Positions 55,539 through 63,977 of a DNA stretch of 64,000 nt are shown in pieces. The notes under the pieces were generated by a model. That model saw only the letters and a list, made by a program, of their open reading frames with translations. It did not search any database and had not been told where the DNA came from. The stretch is from contig NZ_VEFS01000007.1 of the NCBI RefSeq assembly GCF_007679045.1, forward strand, positions 111,383 through 175,382, written 5' to 3'. Source of the DNA: Microbacterium sp. BH-3-3-3 (GTDB lineage: Bacteria; Actinomycetota; Actinomycetes; Actinomycetales; Microbacteriaceae). Numbering within the stretch: the first letter of the stretch is position 1; each line of letters begins with the position of its first letter. The position numbers and the translations under genes are program-made.

Positions 55539-56978
55539 TCAGACCCCGCGCCGGGCCCGGGCCCGCAGCACCATCGCGAGCACGAGCACCGCGACGGCGA
55601 GTCCGATGTCGAGCACGAGGCCGGCGACCAGCTCGTCGCGGCCGGTCACCCCGGTCACAGTGACGACGCTGCCGATCACGATCACCCCGAACGACAGCGC
55701 GAGCTGCTGGGCGGTGCTGAACATGCCGCCCGACAGGCCCGCCGCCTCCACCGGCACCTCCCGCACGACCAGCTGGGTCAGCGGGGAGAAGATCAGCGCC
55801 TGCCCCGCGCCGAGCAGCACGAGGGCCGGCTGCAGCCACAGGCCGATGTCGCTCCCCCAGGCGAACGCGAGGGTTGCCGTCATCGCCACGAGGGCGACGA
55901 TCTGCAGGCTCACCCCCAGCACGAGCGTCGCATCGCCGAGCCGGCTCTGGATGCGGGCGACCGCGAGCGACATCCCCGCGAAGACGACGGCGAACGGCAG
56001 CAACGCCATTCCGGCCTGCAGAGAGGTCAGTCCGCCGCCCTCGACGGCGCGGGGGAAGACGTACAGCAGCGCCGAGTATCCCGCGAAGAACAGCGCCGCG
56101 GCCACCAGACCGAGCTGCAGGGGGCGCAGGCGCAGCACGCTCGGAGGTAGAAGGGGCACGCGTCCCGATCGCTCGATCGCGTTCTGGTGACGCCACATCG
56201 CCACGAGGGCCACGGCGGCGAGCGCGAGCACCGCCCACACCGGCCACGACCAGCCCCACGCGGGGCCGAAGGTGAGGGCGACGGATGCCGCGAGGATGCC
56301 GACAGCGAGCACCGCCGATCCCACGAGGTCGATCGCGACCACCTCGTGGGCGCGGGAACGCGGTGCCAGCGGAGCGCAGACGATCGCCGCGACCGCGATG
56401 AGCGCCACGACGACGAACACCGCGCGCCAGCCCTCGACCGGGCCGAACGAGGTCGCCGCGAGAGCGCCGCCCGCTACCTGACCGACGGCCGCGCCGATGC
56501 CGCCGCTCGCACCGAAGGCGGCGATCGCCCTCGTGCGTGCGGGGCCCTGCGAGGTCGCCTGGATCGTCGCGAGCACCTGCGGCGTGCACAGCGCCGCCCC
56601 GAGTCCCTGCGCCACGCGCGCCGCGATGAGCGTCTCGATCGAGGGGGCGACCGCGCACGCGATGGCCGAGGCGAGGAAGAGCCCCATGCCGATGACGAAC
56701 AGGCGGTGACGACCGAAGCGGTCGCCGAGTCGGCCGCCCAGGATGAGGAAGACCGCGAACGGGATGCCGTATCCCGCCACGACCAGTTCGAGCGCCACGT
56801 CGCCCGCGCCGAAGCGGTCGCGCAGTGCCGGCAGGGTGACCGTGACGGCGTTGAACGCGAACGTGCCGGCGAAGGGTCCGAGGAGGAACCCGACATAGCG
56901 CCACGTCGGAACATCGAACGCTCCGGGACGGAGAGGTATCGGGGCCGACCCGGTTTGAGGGTGCGCGGTACTGGTCAT
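55539..56978 (-). CDS. MFS exporter, DHA2 family, under a divergent XRE regulator
   Basis: A 479-residue transporter with about 14 helices. It has GGRLGDRFGRHRLF in the loop after helix 2 and ARVAQGLGAALCTPQVLATIQ in helix 5, both typical of drug exporters. ATG 56978 abuts a binding half-site for the putative divergent regulator. The in-frame extension to 58169 runs through the regulator gene and repeats and is rejected. Paralogue of the exporter at 2921 but clearly different in sequence. Confidence 0.92.
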   Translation of the reverse strand: MTSTAHPQTGSAPIPLRPGAFDVPTWRYVGFLLGPFAGTFAFNAVTVTLPALRDRFGAGDVALELVVAGYGIPFAVFLILGGRLGDRFGRHRLFVIGMGLFLASAIACAVAPSIETLIAARVAQGLGAALCTPQVLATIQATSQGPARTRAIAAFGASGGIGAAVGQVAGGALAATSFGPVEGWRAVFVVVALIAVAAIVCAPLAPRSRAHEVVAIDLVGSAVLAVGILAASVALTFGPAWGWSWPVWAVLALAAVALVAMWRHQNAIERSGRVPLLPPSVLRLRPLQLGLVAAALFFAGYSALLYVFPRAVEGGGLTSLQAGMALLPFAVVFAGMSLAVARIQSRLGDATLVLGVSLQIVALVAMTATLAFAWGSDIGLWLQPALVLLGAGQALIFSPLTQLVVREVPVEAAGLSGGMFSTAQQLALSFGVIVIGSVVTVTGVTGRDELVAGLVLDIGLAVAVLVLAMVLRARARRGV

Positions 56979-56979
56979 G

Positions 56980-57034
56980 GTGCCAGGATGAACCGGATGC
57001 CATCCTGGTACCAGGAGTCTGCTCATCCTGGTAC
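56980..57034. promoter_or_regulatory. Operator region shared by the MFS exporter and XRE regulator
   Basis: The 11-bp word CATCCTGGTAC occurs at 57001-57011 and 57024-57034, and inverted (GTGCCAGGATG) at 56980-56990. The first direct copy is part of a 12-bp perfect palindrome CCTGGTACCAGG (57004-57015). The cluster sits against the exporter start, so bound regulator would block exporter transcription; the regulator gene starts 70 bp to the right. Confidence 0.8.
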
Positions 57035-57104
57035 TGAGAGCACTCCCCACCGTGCGAGCGTCCGCCGCGCACGGCTCTAGGCTCGCCGGAGGACAGGAGA
57101 GTTC

Positions 57105-57962
57105 ATGCCCCGCTCGGACGAGACCCGCGCCGCCTTCGCGGCCTTCCTGCGCAGTCGCCGCGCGCGCCTGAGTCCCGCCGACGTCGGGCTCCCCGAGGGC
57201 GTGCGCCGACGAGTCGTCGGACTCCGCCGCGAAGAGGTCGCCCAGCTCGCCGGGGTCGGACTCACCTGGTACACCTGGCTCGAGCAGGGCCGCCCCATCG
57301 CGGCATCCGCCCAGGTCGTCTCGGCGATCGCCCGCGCCCTGCGCCTCAGCGACGACGAGCGTGATCACCTGTTCGCCCTCGCCGACCTCCCCGTGCCCGA
57401 TCGCGACAGCCGCCCCTGCGTCGGCGCCGCACACCTCGACCTGCTCGAGAAGCTGCTGCCCTACCCCGCCGCGGTGCAGACCGCGCGCTTCGACATCCGC
57501 GCCTACAACCGGTCGTACCGCCACCTCTTCGGCGACCTCGACCAGATGCCCGCCGAGCGTCGCAACTGCGCCGTGCTCCTGTTCACCGACACCGAGTGGC
57601 AGCGCGCACACGTCGACCTCGACCACGCGCAGCGCCGCATCGCCGCCCGGCTCCGCGCCGCCTTCGGGCGTCACCACGACGAGCCCGCGTGGCAGCGGTT
57701 CATCGCCGAGCTCGAGGAGCTGTCCCCGCGATTCGCCGAGCTCTGGCGCCTGGGCGATGTCGGGGGCGAGCGCGCCGCGACGAAGCACCTGGTGCACGCC
57801 CGGGTCGGAGAGCTCAACCTCGAGATGTCGAGTCTCTGGCTCGACGACGCGCTCGGCTCCCGGGTGGTGTGGTTCTCGCCGCGCGATGCCGCCACCGCCG
57901 ACCGTCTCGAACGCCTCGCGGCCGAGCGCCCCGACGAGGCGCTGATCAGCGCCGTCGCCTGA
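57105..57962 (+). CDS. XRE-family regulator with MmyB-like C-terminal domain
   Basis: A 285-residue regulator. The helix-turn-helix covers about 30-90 (GLRREEVAQLAGVGLTWYTWLEQGR, with ALRLSDDERDHLFALA). The MmyB-type ligand domain follows, with PYPAAVQTARFDIRAYN and WFSPRD near the end. Such proteins usually sense small hydrophobic ligands and control a divergent gene. GGAGGACAGGAG precedes ATG 57105. The CATCCTGGTAC sites upstream are the probable targets. Confidence 0.92.
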   Translation: MPRSDETRAAFAAFLRSRRARLSPADVGLPEGVRRRVVGLRREEVAQLAGVGLTWYTWLEQGRPIAASAQVVSAIARALRLSDDERDHLFALADLPVPDRDSRPCVGAAHLDLLEKLLPYPAAVQTARFDIRAYNRSYRHLFGDLDQMPAERRNCAVLLFTDTEWQRAHVDLDHAQRRIAARLRAAFGRHHDEPAWQRFIAELEELSPRFAELWRLGDVGGERAATKHLVHARVGELNLEMSSLWLDDALGSRVVWFSPRDAATADRLERLAAERPDEALISAVA

Positions 57963-57987
57963 GGCGCTCTCCGCCACCTCGGTTCGG

Positions 57988-58200
57988 AGGTCCCTGAGCC
58001 TGTCGAAGGGAGGTCCCTGAGCCTGTCGAAGGGAGGTCCCTGAGCCTGTCGAAGGGAGGTCCCTGAGCCTGTCGAAGGGCCCGGGACCCACGCCCCGCCC
58101 GTCGGCTTCGACAAGCTCAGCCACCTCGGTACGGAGGTCCCTGAGCCTGTCGAAGGGCCCGGGACCCACGCGCGGCCGGTGGCTCCGACAAGCTCAGCCA
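57988..58200. repeat. Composite repeat B, tandem array
   Basis: The 23-bp unit AGGTCCCTGAGCCTGTCGAAGGG stands four times head-to-tail at 57988, 58011, 58034 and 58057, and once more at 58135. The last two are each followed by CCCGGGACCCACGC and a CGACAAGCTCAGCCACCTCG block, giving a 78-bp higher-order period. There are no unique spacers, so this is not a CRISPR array. It lies between convergent genes. Confidence 0.92.
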
Positions 58201-58229
58201 CCTCGTCATCCGAGGGCCCGGGGCCGGCC

Positions 58230-59504
58230 TCAGGCGAGGGGCTTGAGCTCCAGGTCGTCGACGGTGCTGCCGGTGGTCACCGTCGCGAACGAGGTGTAGC
58301 CGTCGGCGGCGGAGCGCTCGAGCAGCGCTTTCATGTTCTTCGCGCGCTGCTCCACGCGCACGCGCGCGCCCTGCGCGACCAGCGCGGTCTTGATGAACAG
58401 CAGCTGGGCGAACGGCACGTCGCGATCGTGCACGAGAACGACCGAACGCTCGCCGTCGGCGTCGGTGACCGGCAGCAGGTCGACGATCCGCTCGAAGCCG
58501 ATCGAGAAGCCGACGGCCGGAACCTGCTGTCCGAGGAAGCGGCCGATCATGCCGTCGTAACGTCCCCCGCCGCCGAGCGAGTAGTCGACGCTCGGGTGGG
58601 CGAGCTCGAAGATCGTGCCCGTGTAGTACCCCATGCCGCGCACGAGGAACGGGTCGAAGACCAGGGGCACCGCTCCCCCGCGGGCGGCGGCCACCGTGTC
58701 GCCGAGGTCGACGAGGTGCGCGACGACCTCGCCGGGGACGCCGTCGGGCAGCGCCGCGCGAATGCCGGCCTCATCGAACGACGACCCGGCCACGGGGCGC
58801 TCGACGTACGCGGCGAAGGCATCCACCGCCGCGGCGTCCACTCCGCGTCCGCGCAGCTCTTCCACGACCCCCGAGGGGCCGACCTTGTCGAGCTTGTCGA
58901 TCGTGATGAGCACGCCCGGGCGCTCCTCGGGGGCGAAGCCGAAGACGTCGAGCATCGCATCGAGGGCGCGCCGGTCGTTGACCCGGATCGTGCCGCCCTC
59001 GAGCCCGAGCGCATCGAGCACGTCGAGGCTCGCGACCATGAGCTCGGCCTCGGCGCGCGCCGACGCGTCGCCGATGACGTCGATGTCGCACTGCATGAAC
59101 TGGCGGTAGCGGCCCTTCTGCGGGCGCTCGGCACGCCAGACCGGGGCGATCTGGATGGAGCGGAACACCGTCGGCAGCGACGCGCGGTGCGTGGCGTAGA
59201 ACCGGGCGAGCGGAACAGTCAGGTCGTAGCGCAGACCCAGGTCGGCCAGCGCGGCAGGGTCGTCGGCAGCGGCGCGGATGCCATCGGCATCCATCCCCCG
59301 CTTGAGGATGCTGAACGACAGCTTCTCGTTATCGCCACCGATCCCGGCGTGCAGGCGGTCGTAGTCCTCCATGACCGGGGTCTCGATCTCGTCGAACCCG
59401 TGCGCGCGGTAACGCTCGCGGATGACGGCGAGCACGCGCTCGCGACGGGCCTTGTCAGCGGGGAGGAAGTCGCGCATGCCGCGCGGCGGGTTCACGGATG
59501 CCAC
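58230..59504 (-). CDS. hisS: Histidyl-tRNA synthetase
   Basis: A 424-residue class II synthetase. Motif 1 is near GFDEIETPVMEDYD; motif 2 includes FRSIQIAPVWRAERPQKGRYRQFMQCD; the histidine-binding LVRGMGYYTGTIFE and motif 3 GFSIGFERIV follow. The C-terminal anticodon domain begins around SVVLVHDRD. It charges tRNA-His. GTG start at 59504. It is 59 bp downstream of mazG, in the same direction. Confidence 0.95.
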   Translation of the reverse strand: MASVNPPRGMRDFLPADKARRERVLAVIRERYRAHGFDEIETPVMEDYDRLHAGIGGDNEKLSFSILKRGMDADGIRAAADDPAALADLGLRYDLTVPLARFYATHRASLPTVFRSIQIAPVWRAERPQKGRYRQFMQCDIDVIGDASARAEAELMVASLDVLDALGLEGGTIRVNDRRALDAMLDVFGFAPEERPGVLITIDKLDKVGPSGVVEELRGRGVDAAAVDAFAAYVERPVAGSSFDEAGIRAALPDGVPGEVVAHLVDLGDTVAAARGGAVPLVFDPFLVRGMGYYTGTIFELAHPSVDYSLGGGGRYDGMIGRFLGQQVPAVGFSIGFERIVDLLPVTDADGERSVVLVHDRDVPFAQLLFIKTALVAQGARVRVEQRAKNMKALLERSAADGYTSFATVTTGSTVDDLELKPLA

Positions 59505-59563
59505 GGCGCCATTCTTCCAGAGCGACTCGGGCGGTCCCGCCGCCCGCGCGCAAGCCGAGCGTG

Positions 59564-60205
59564 TCAGCTCGCGCCGGCCTCCGCTTCGCGCACCTCAGCG
59601 CGCAGACCGCGCACGCGCTCGCGCAGGGCGCGCTCGGCGTCCCACCCCCGAGCCCGGGCGAGGTGCACGAGCGTGAGCAGCGCGTCGCCGAGCTCCGCCT
59701 CGGTCTCGGGATCGGCCAGGTGATGCGTCGGGGCGCAGACGCCGACCTGCACCGCCTTGCCCATCACCTTCTGCGCCAGGGCGAGCGAGGGCATGTGGTC
59801 GCTGACCCCGTCGAGCACGCTCGTGCGCTCGCGCTTCTCGGCCGCCTTGGCCGCATTCCAGTGCACGAGGACCTCTTCGGGCGTGGTGGCCACGGCATCC
59901 GCGAACACGTGCGGGTGCCGGCGCACCATCTTCTCGGTCAGCCCCCGGGCGACGTCGTCGATGTCGAAGGGGTCGTCGGGGTCTCCCGCGGCGATCTCCG
60001 CATGGAACAGCACCTGCCACAGCAGGTCGCCGAGCTCCTCGCGCAGATCGGCGCGCGTGCCCGCCTCGACCGCGTCGATGACCTCCGCGCTCTCCTCCAC
60101 GAGGTAGGGCACGAGGTCGCGGTGGTCGATTCGCTGCGTCCACACGCAGCGCTCGCGCACCGCCCGCATGGTCTCGGCTGCTTCCCGCAGGGCGTCGTCG
60201 CTCAC
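59564..60205 (-). CDS. mazG: MazG family nucleoside triphosphate pyrophosphohydrolase
   Basis: A 213-residue all-alpha NTP pyrophosphatase. The metal-binding pattern is EESAEVIDA followed by EELGDLLWQVLFHAEIA, and the second, weaker MazG repeat (ETEAELGDALLTLVHLARA) is present. It hydrolyses non-canonical or excess NTPs to monophosphates. GTG 60205 follows GAGGGAGAGG. It runs with hisS and diverges from ppc. Confidence 0.93.
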   Translation of the reverse strand: MSDDALREAAETMRAVRERCVWTQRIDHRDLVPYLVEESAEVIDAVEAGTRADLREELGDLLWQVLFHAEIAAGDPDDPFDIDDVARGLTEKMVRRHPHVFADAVATTPEEVLVHWNAAKAAEKRERTSVLDGVSDHMPSLALAQKVMGKAVQVGVCAPTHHLADPETEAELGDALLTLVHLARARGWDAERALRERVRGLRAEVREAEAGAS

Positions 60206-60283
60206 GGCCTCTCCCTCCGCGGGCCCGGCGGCTCCGCTGACTGCGAGTATCCCCCGGCTGAGCGGCGCCGGGCGGTGGCACGT

Positions 60284-60377
60284 GCCGAACTCCGGATCTT
60301 TCCGGATGCCGCGCCCCCGCCACCTCGAAACCCTGCGGATTCCCCCGATCATCCCCGGAGAAAATCCGGAGTTCGGC
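60284..60377. repeat. Inverted repeat C, copy 2 (14-bp arms)
   Basis: GCCGAACTCCGGAT (60284-60297) pairs exactly with ATCCGGAGTTCGGC (60364-60377). It shares its core with the inverted repeat at 54482-54586. It occupies most of the mazG-ppc divergent gap, so unlike copy 1 it lies in a promoter region. Confidence 0.8.
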
Positions 60378-60430
60378 CCCGGCGACCGTCGCACGACGTC
60401 ACGTGGGATCTGTCGGCAACGGGACGCCGA

Positions 60431-60436
60431 TAATCT
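60431..60436 (+). promoter_or_regulatory. Leaderless promoter of ppc
   Basis: TAATCT ends 7 bp before the GTG start codon (60444), so transcription should begin at or beside the start codon. No ribosome-binding site precedes the GTG. Confidence 0.65.
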
Positions 60437-60443
60437 GGGGCGT

Positions 60444-63116
60444 GTGCGTGAACTGACCCCGACCGAGGCCATCGACCTCGTGGGCCGCTTCGAAGCCGGC
60501 CAGGAGCTCCCCGAACAGATGCGTGCCGATGTGCGCCTGCTCGGATCCCTCCTGGGCCGCGTCCTTCAGGAGAGCGGCTCCCCCGGCCTGTACGACGATG
60601 TCGAGCGCCTGCGAACGGCGACGATCCAGGCCTACACCGACGAGACACCCGAGGCGTTCGAGCGCGCGGCGGCCATCGCCGACGGGTTCTCGATCGAGCG
60701 CGCCGACGAGGTCGCCCGCGCCTTCACGGCGTACTTCCACCTCGTCAACCTCGTCGAGGAGCACCAGCGCGTGCGCGTGCTGCGCGAGCGCGGCGATCGT
60801 CCCGCGCGCGGAGGCACCCCCGACACCATCGCGACCGCTTACGAACGCCTCGCGAGCGAGGTCGGCGAAGAGACGGCCCTCAGCCGTCTCCAGGCGCTGC
60901 GCTTCCACCCCGTCTTCACCGCGCACCCCACCGAGGCGCGGCGTCGCGCGATCTCGACGAGCATCCGTCGCCTGTCCGAGCTGCTCGTCGAGCACGACGA
61001 TGCGGGCGACAACGACTCCGAGGGCCGTCGCGCCGAGCGTCGCATGCTCGAAGAGATCGACACCCTCTGGCGCACCGCCCCGCTGCGACGCGAGAAGCCG
61101 TCGCCGGTCGACGAAGTGCGCTCGGTCATGGCCGTCTTCGACGAGACGCTCTACACGGCGGTCCCGCGGGTCTACCGCCGCATCGACGATATCCTGCAGG
61201 GCGAGAACGCCGGGGCCCGCGCCCCGATCGTCAAGCCGTTCGTCCGCGTCGGCTCCTGGGTCGGCGGCGACCGCGACGGCAACCCGTTCGTCACCGCATC
61301 CGTCACGCGCAAGGCCGCCGCGATCGCGAGCGAGCACGTGCTCCTGGGGCTCGAGCGCACCACGCAGCGCGTGGGCCGGGGATTGACCCTGGATGCCGAG
61401 ACCACCCCGCCCAGCGACGCTCTGCTGGCGCTGTGGCACCGTCTGCGCGCCGCCGACGAAGACGCCGCGGCCGAGATCGCCGAGCGCTCCCCTGCCGAGC
61501 CGCACCGCCGCATCCTGCTGCTGCTCGCGCGCAAGATCGCCGCGACCCGCACGCGCAACGCCGACCTCGCCTACCGCGATCCCGAGCACCTGCTCACCGA
61601 TCTGCGCGTCGTGCAGGACTCGCTGGTGGCGGCCGGTGCCGCGCGTCAGGCATACGGCGCGCTGCAGCGTCTGGTGTGGCAGGTGGAGACCTACGGCTTC
61701 CACCTCACCGAGCTCGAGGTGCGCCAGCACTCGGCGGTGCACCGCAAGGTGCTCGACGAGCTGCGTTCGGGCGGCGCCCGCAGCGAGCAGACCGAAGAGG
61801 TGCTCGAGGTCTTCCGCTCGGTCGCCTACGTGCAGGAGCGCTTCGGCCCTCGCGCCGCCGGCCGCTACATCGTGTCGTTCACGCAGTCGGCCGACGACCT
61901 CGCCAACGTGCACGAGCTCGCCTCGTACGCCATGGGTCCGGGTGAAGACCTCCCGGTCCTCGACGTCATCCCGCTGTTCGAGACCTTCGCCGACCTGCAG
62001 GCTGCTCCCGGCATCCTGGCCGAGATCGTCTCGCACCCCTCGTTCGCCGATCGCCTCGCGGCGACCGGACGCCGCCTCGAGGTCATGCTCGGCTACTCCG
62101 ACTCCTCGAAGGACGTCGGACCCGTCGCGGCCAACCTCGCGCTGTACGAGGCGCAGGCGAAGATCTCGACGTGGGCGCAGGCCGAGGGCATCGAGCTGAC
62201 GCTCTTCCACGGCCGCGGCGGTGCCCTCGGTCGCGGTGGCGGACCCGCCAACTCCGCGATCCTCGCGCAGCCGCCGCATTCGGTGGACGGCCGGTTCAAG
62301 CTCACCGAGCAGGGCGAGGTCATCTTCGCGCGTTACGGAGACCCCGACATCGCGATGCGTCACATCGATCAGGTCGCGGCGGCGGTGCTCACCGCCTCCT
62401 CCCCCTCGATCGAGCGCCGCAACCGCGGGGCGGCGGAGGCCTTCGCCGACGTCGCCGCGACGATGGACGTCGCATCGCGCGAACGGTTCTTCGCGCTGGT
62501 CAAGGCTCCGGGCTTCGCTCCCTGGTTCGCGACGGTCACCCCCATGGAGGAGATTGGGCACCTCGCCCTCGGCTCGCGTCCCGCCCGCCGTGGTCTCTCC
62601 GTCGAGTCCCTCGAAGACCTGCGTGCCATTCCGTGGGTGTTCTCGTGGACGCAGGCCCGCATCAACCTCGCCGGCTGGTTCGGACTCGGCACGGCCCTCG
62701 ACGCCGTGGGTGACGAGCACCGTCTGCGCGACGCGTACGAGCAGTGGCCGCTGTTCCGCACGATGATCGACAACGTGGCGATGAGCCTTGCGAAGGCCGA
62801 CGAGCGCATTGCCCGTCGCTACCTCGCCCTCGGGGACCGCGACGATCTGGCGCAGCTCGTGATGGACGAGATGCTCCTCACCCGCTCGTGGGTCGAGCGC
62901 ATCACGGGAGGGGAGCTGCTCGGCAACAAGCCGGTGCTCCAGCGTGCCGTCAAGATGCGCAGCCCCTACGTCGACGCCCTCTCCCTCCTGCAGCTGCGTG
63001 CCCTGCGCGCGCTTCGCGACACCGACGCCGACGATCCGACTCCGGATGCCGAGCACCAGCGCCTTCTGCTGCTGTCGGTCAGCGGCGTGGCGGCGGGCCT
63101 GCAGAACACCGGCTGA
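60444..63116 (+). CDS. ppc: Phosphoenolpyruvate carboxylase
   Basis: An 890-residue anaplerotic enzyme turning PEP and bicarbonate into oxaloacetate. Catalytic His161 lies in VFTAHPTEARRR, the PEP-binding Arg/Lys in GYSDSSKDVG, and the mobile-loop signature is LFHGRGGALGRGGGP. The C-terminus ends QNTG, which holds the conserved GLQNTG motif needed for activity. The length is normal for the bacterial enzyme. GTG 60444 is leaderless by its TAATCT box. Its bicarbonate may come from the carbonic anhydrase at 32863 and its PEP from enolase at 51415. Confidence 0.97.
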   Translation: MRELTPTEAIDLVGRFEAGQELPEQMRADVRLLGSLLGRVLQESGSPGLYDDVERLRTATIQAYTDETPEAFERAAAIADGFSIERADEVARAFTAYFHLVNLVEEHQRVRVLRERGDRPARGGTPDTIATAYERLASEVGEETALSRLQALRFHPVFTAHPTEARRRAISTSIRRLSELLVEHDDAGDNDSEGRRAERRMLEEIDTLWRTAPLRREKPSPVDEVRSVMAVFDETLYTAVPRVYRRIDDILQGENAGARAPIVKPFVRVGSWVGGDRDGNPFVTASVTRKAAAIASEHVLLGLERTTQRVGRGLTLDAETTPPSDALLALWHRLRAADEDAAAEIAERSPAEPHRRILLLLARKIAATRTRNADLAYRDPEHLLTDLRVVQDSLVAAGAARQAYGALQRLVWQVETYGFHLTELEVRQHSAVHRKVLDELRSGGARSEQTEEVLEVFRSVAYVQERFGPRAAGRYIVSFTQSADDLANVHELASYAMGPGEDLPVLDVIPLFETFADLQAAPGILAEIVSHPSFADRLAATGRRLEVMLGYSDSSKDVGPVAANLALYEAQAKISTWAQAEGIELTLFHGRGGALGRGGGPANSAILAQPPHSVDGRFKLTEQGEVIFARYGDPDIAMRHIDQVAAAVLTASSPSIERRNRGAAEAFADVAATMDVASRERFFALVKAPGFAPWFATVTPMEEIGHLALGSRPARRGLSVESLEDLRAIPWVFSWTQARINLAGWFGLGTALDAVGDEHRLRDAYEQWPLFRTMIDNVAMSLAKADERIARRYLALGDRDDLAQLVMDEMLLTRSWVERITGGELLGNKPVLQRAVKMRSPYVDALSLLQLRALRALRDTDADDPTPDAEHQRLLLLSVSGVAAGLQNTG

Positions 63117-63126
63117 GAACCGTCCC

Positions 63127-63162
63127 CGATGCGCCGGCGCCCTCACGGGTGCCGGCGCATCG
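63127..63162 (+). terminator. Terminator of ppc
   Basis: CGATGCGCCGGC (63127-63138) pairs exactly with GCCGGCGCATCG (63151-63162), 10 bp after the stop codon. Confidence 0.88.
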
Positions 63163-63174
63163 TCGTCTCCGCGA

Positions 63175-63777
63175 TCAGCCGTCGAGACGACGGTCGGCGG
63201 AGTGACGCGCGAGACTGCGGCCATACCGCTCCGTCAGCTGCACCATCAGATCGGGCGTCTCGCGGTCGAGACCGAAGACGTAACCCGGGAAGTCGAGCTC
63301 TTTCTGCGCGGCCCAGATCTCCTCGTGCACGTCAGGAGGCAGGATCTGCGCCGGATCACCGACCGCCACCCAGGAGATCGGCACGATGGTGTCGGCCGGT
63401 AGGACGGTGCGCACGTGGACGACGGCGTTGATGCGCACTTCACTCCGGTCGCCGATCTCCGCACCGTTGAACACCCGTGTGCCGGTAGCGAGGAACACCT
63501 CCTCTCCGATGTCGGCGCCGGCGACGCTCGCCATCGGTCCGATGAGGGTGTGCGCTCCCACGTGCACGGCGTGCGTCGAGCTGGCGCGAACGAGGGCGTT
63601 CTCCATGACGATCGCGTTCTCACCCAGCACGACGCGGCTGCCCTCAGCGGTGATGACCGCGCCGTGCAGCACTTGGCATCCCGCGGCGATCGTCACATCG
63701 CCACTGATCACGGCGGTGGGAGCGATGACGGCATCGGGATGGATCCGGGGCTCAGCCCCCAGGTGTGAGTAGAGCAT
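63175..63777 (-). CDS. Left-handed beta-helix protein, gamma-carbonic-anhydrase-like
   Basis: A 200-residue protein built of hexapeptide repeats from about residue 14 to 150 (HPDAVIAPTAVISGDVTIAAG, with LGENAIVMENA, VHVGAHTLIG and ADIGEEVFLATG). A helical C-terminal tail follows (LMVQLTERYGRSLARHS). The order matches the YrdA/gamma-CA family, but the usual three-His metal site is not complete by eye, so it may be an acyltransferase relative. GAAGGGA precedes ATG 63777. The frame is open further upstream without a better start. Confidence 0.75.
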   Translation of the reverse strand: MLYSHLGAEPRIHPDAVIAPTAVISGDVTIAAGCQVLHGAVITAEGSRVVLGENAIVMENALVRASSTHAVHVGAHTLIGPMASVAGADIGEEVFLATGTRVFNGAEIGDRSEVRINAVVHVRTVLPADTIVPISWVAVGDPAQILPPDVHEEIWAAQKELDFPGYVFGLDRETPDLMVQLTERYGRSLARHSADRRLDG

Positions 63778-63849
63778 GACGTGTCCCTTCTCCGGTGCCG
63801 TCAGCGTAGTCGTGTGGGCTTCTGCACTCGAGTGCTCCGGATACGACGA

Positions 63850-63891
63850 AGCGCCGGTGCGCACTCCCCGGAGGAAGTGTGCACCGGCGCT
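63850..63891 (-). terminator. Second hairpin behind the rRNA operon
   Basis: AGCGCCGGTGCGCACT (63850-63865) pairs with AGTGTGCACCGGCGCT (63876-63891), one G-T mismatch, 10-nt loop. It lies behind the hairpin at 63934-63967 when read from the 5S gene. Confidence 0.75.
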
Positions 63892-63933
63892 GAAGCCGTC
63901 GAGGCGTTGATCTCGCGATCGAGCCCGTAAATG

Positions 63934-63967
63934 CGAAATGGCCACCCAGCTTTGGGTGGCCATTTCG
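63934..63967 (-). terminator. First terminator behind the rRNA operon
   Basis: CGAAATGGCCACCCA (63934-63948) pairs exactly with TGGGTGGCCATTTCG (63953-63967); 15-bp stem and 4-nt loop, 11 bp beyond the 5S 3' end. Confidence 0.92.
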
Positions 63968-63977
63968 ACTTAAAGGA

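Noticed and set aside
57988..58157. Possible CRISPR array
   Set aside because: The 23-bp units are contiguous without unique spacers, and no cas gene is in the window.
55539..58169. An 876-codon version of the MFS exporter
   Set aside because: The extra N-terminal part is antisense to the XRE regulator, crosses the operator and composite repeat, and encodes no membrane segments.
60399..63224. A 941-codon open frame antisense to ppc
   Set aside because: It mirrors the ppc codon pattern (GC-rich third positions open the opposite frame), has repetitive Ala/Arg/Gly/Val/Asp content and no recognisable domain, while the sense strand is a complete PEP carboxylase.
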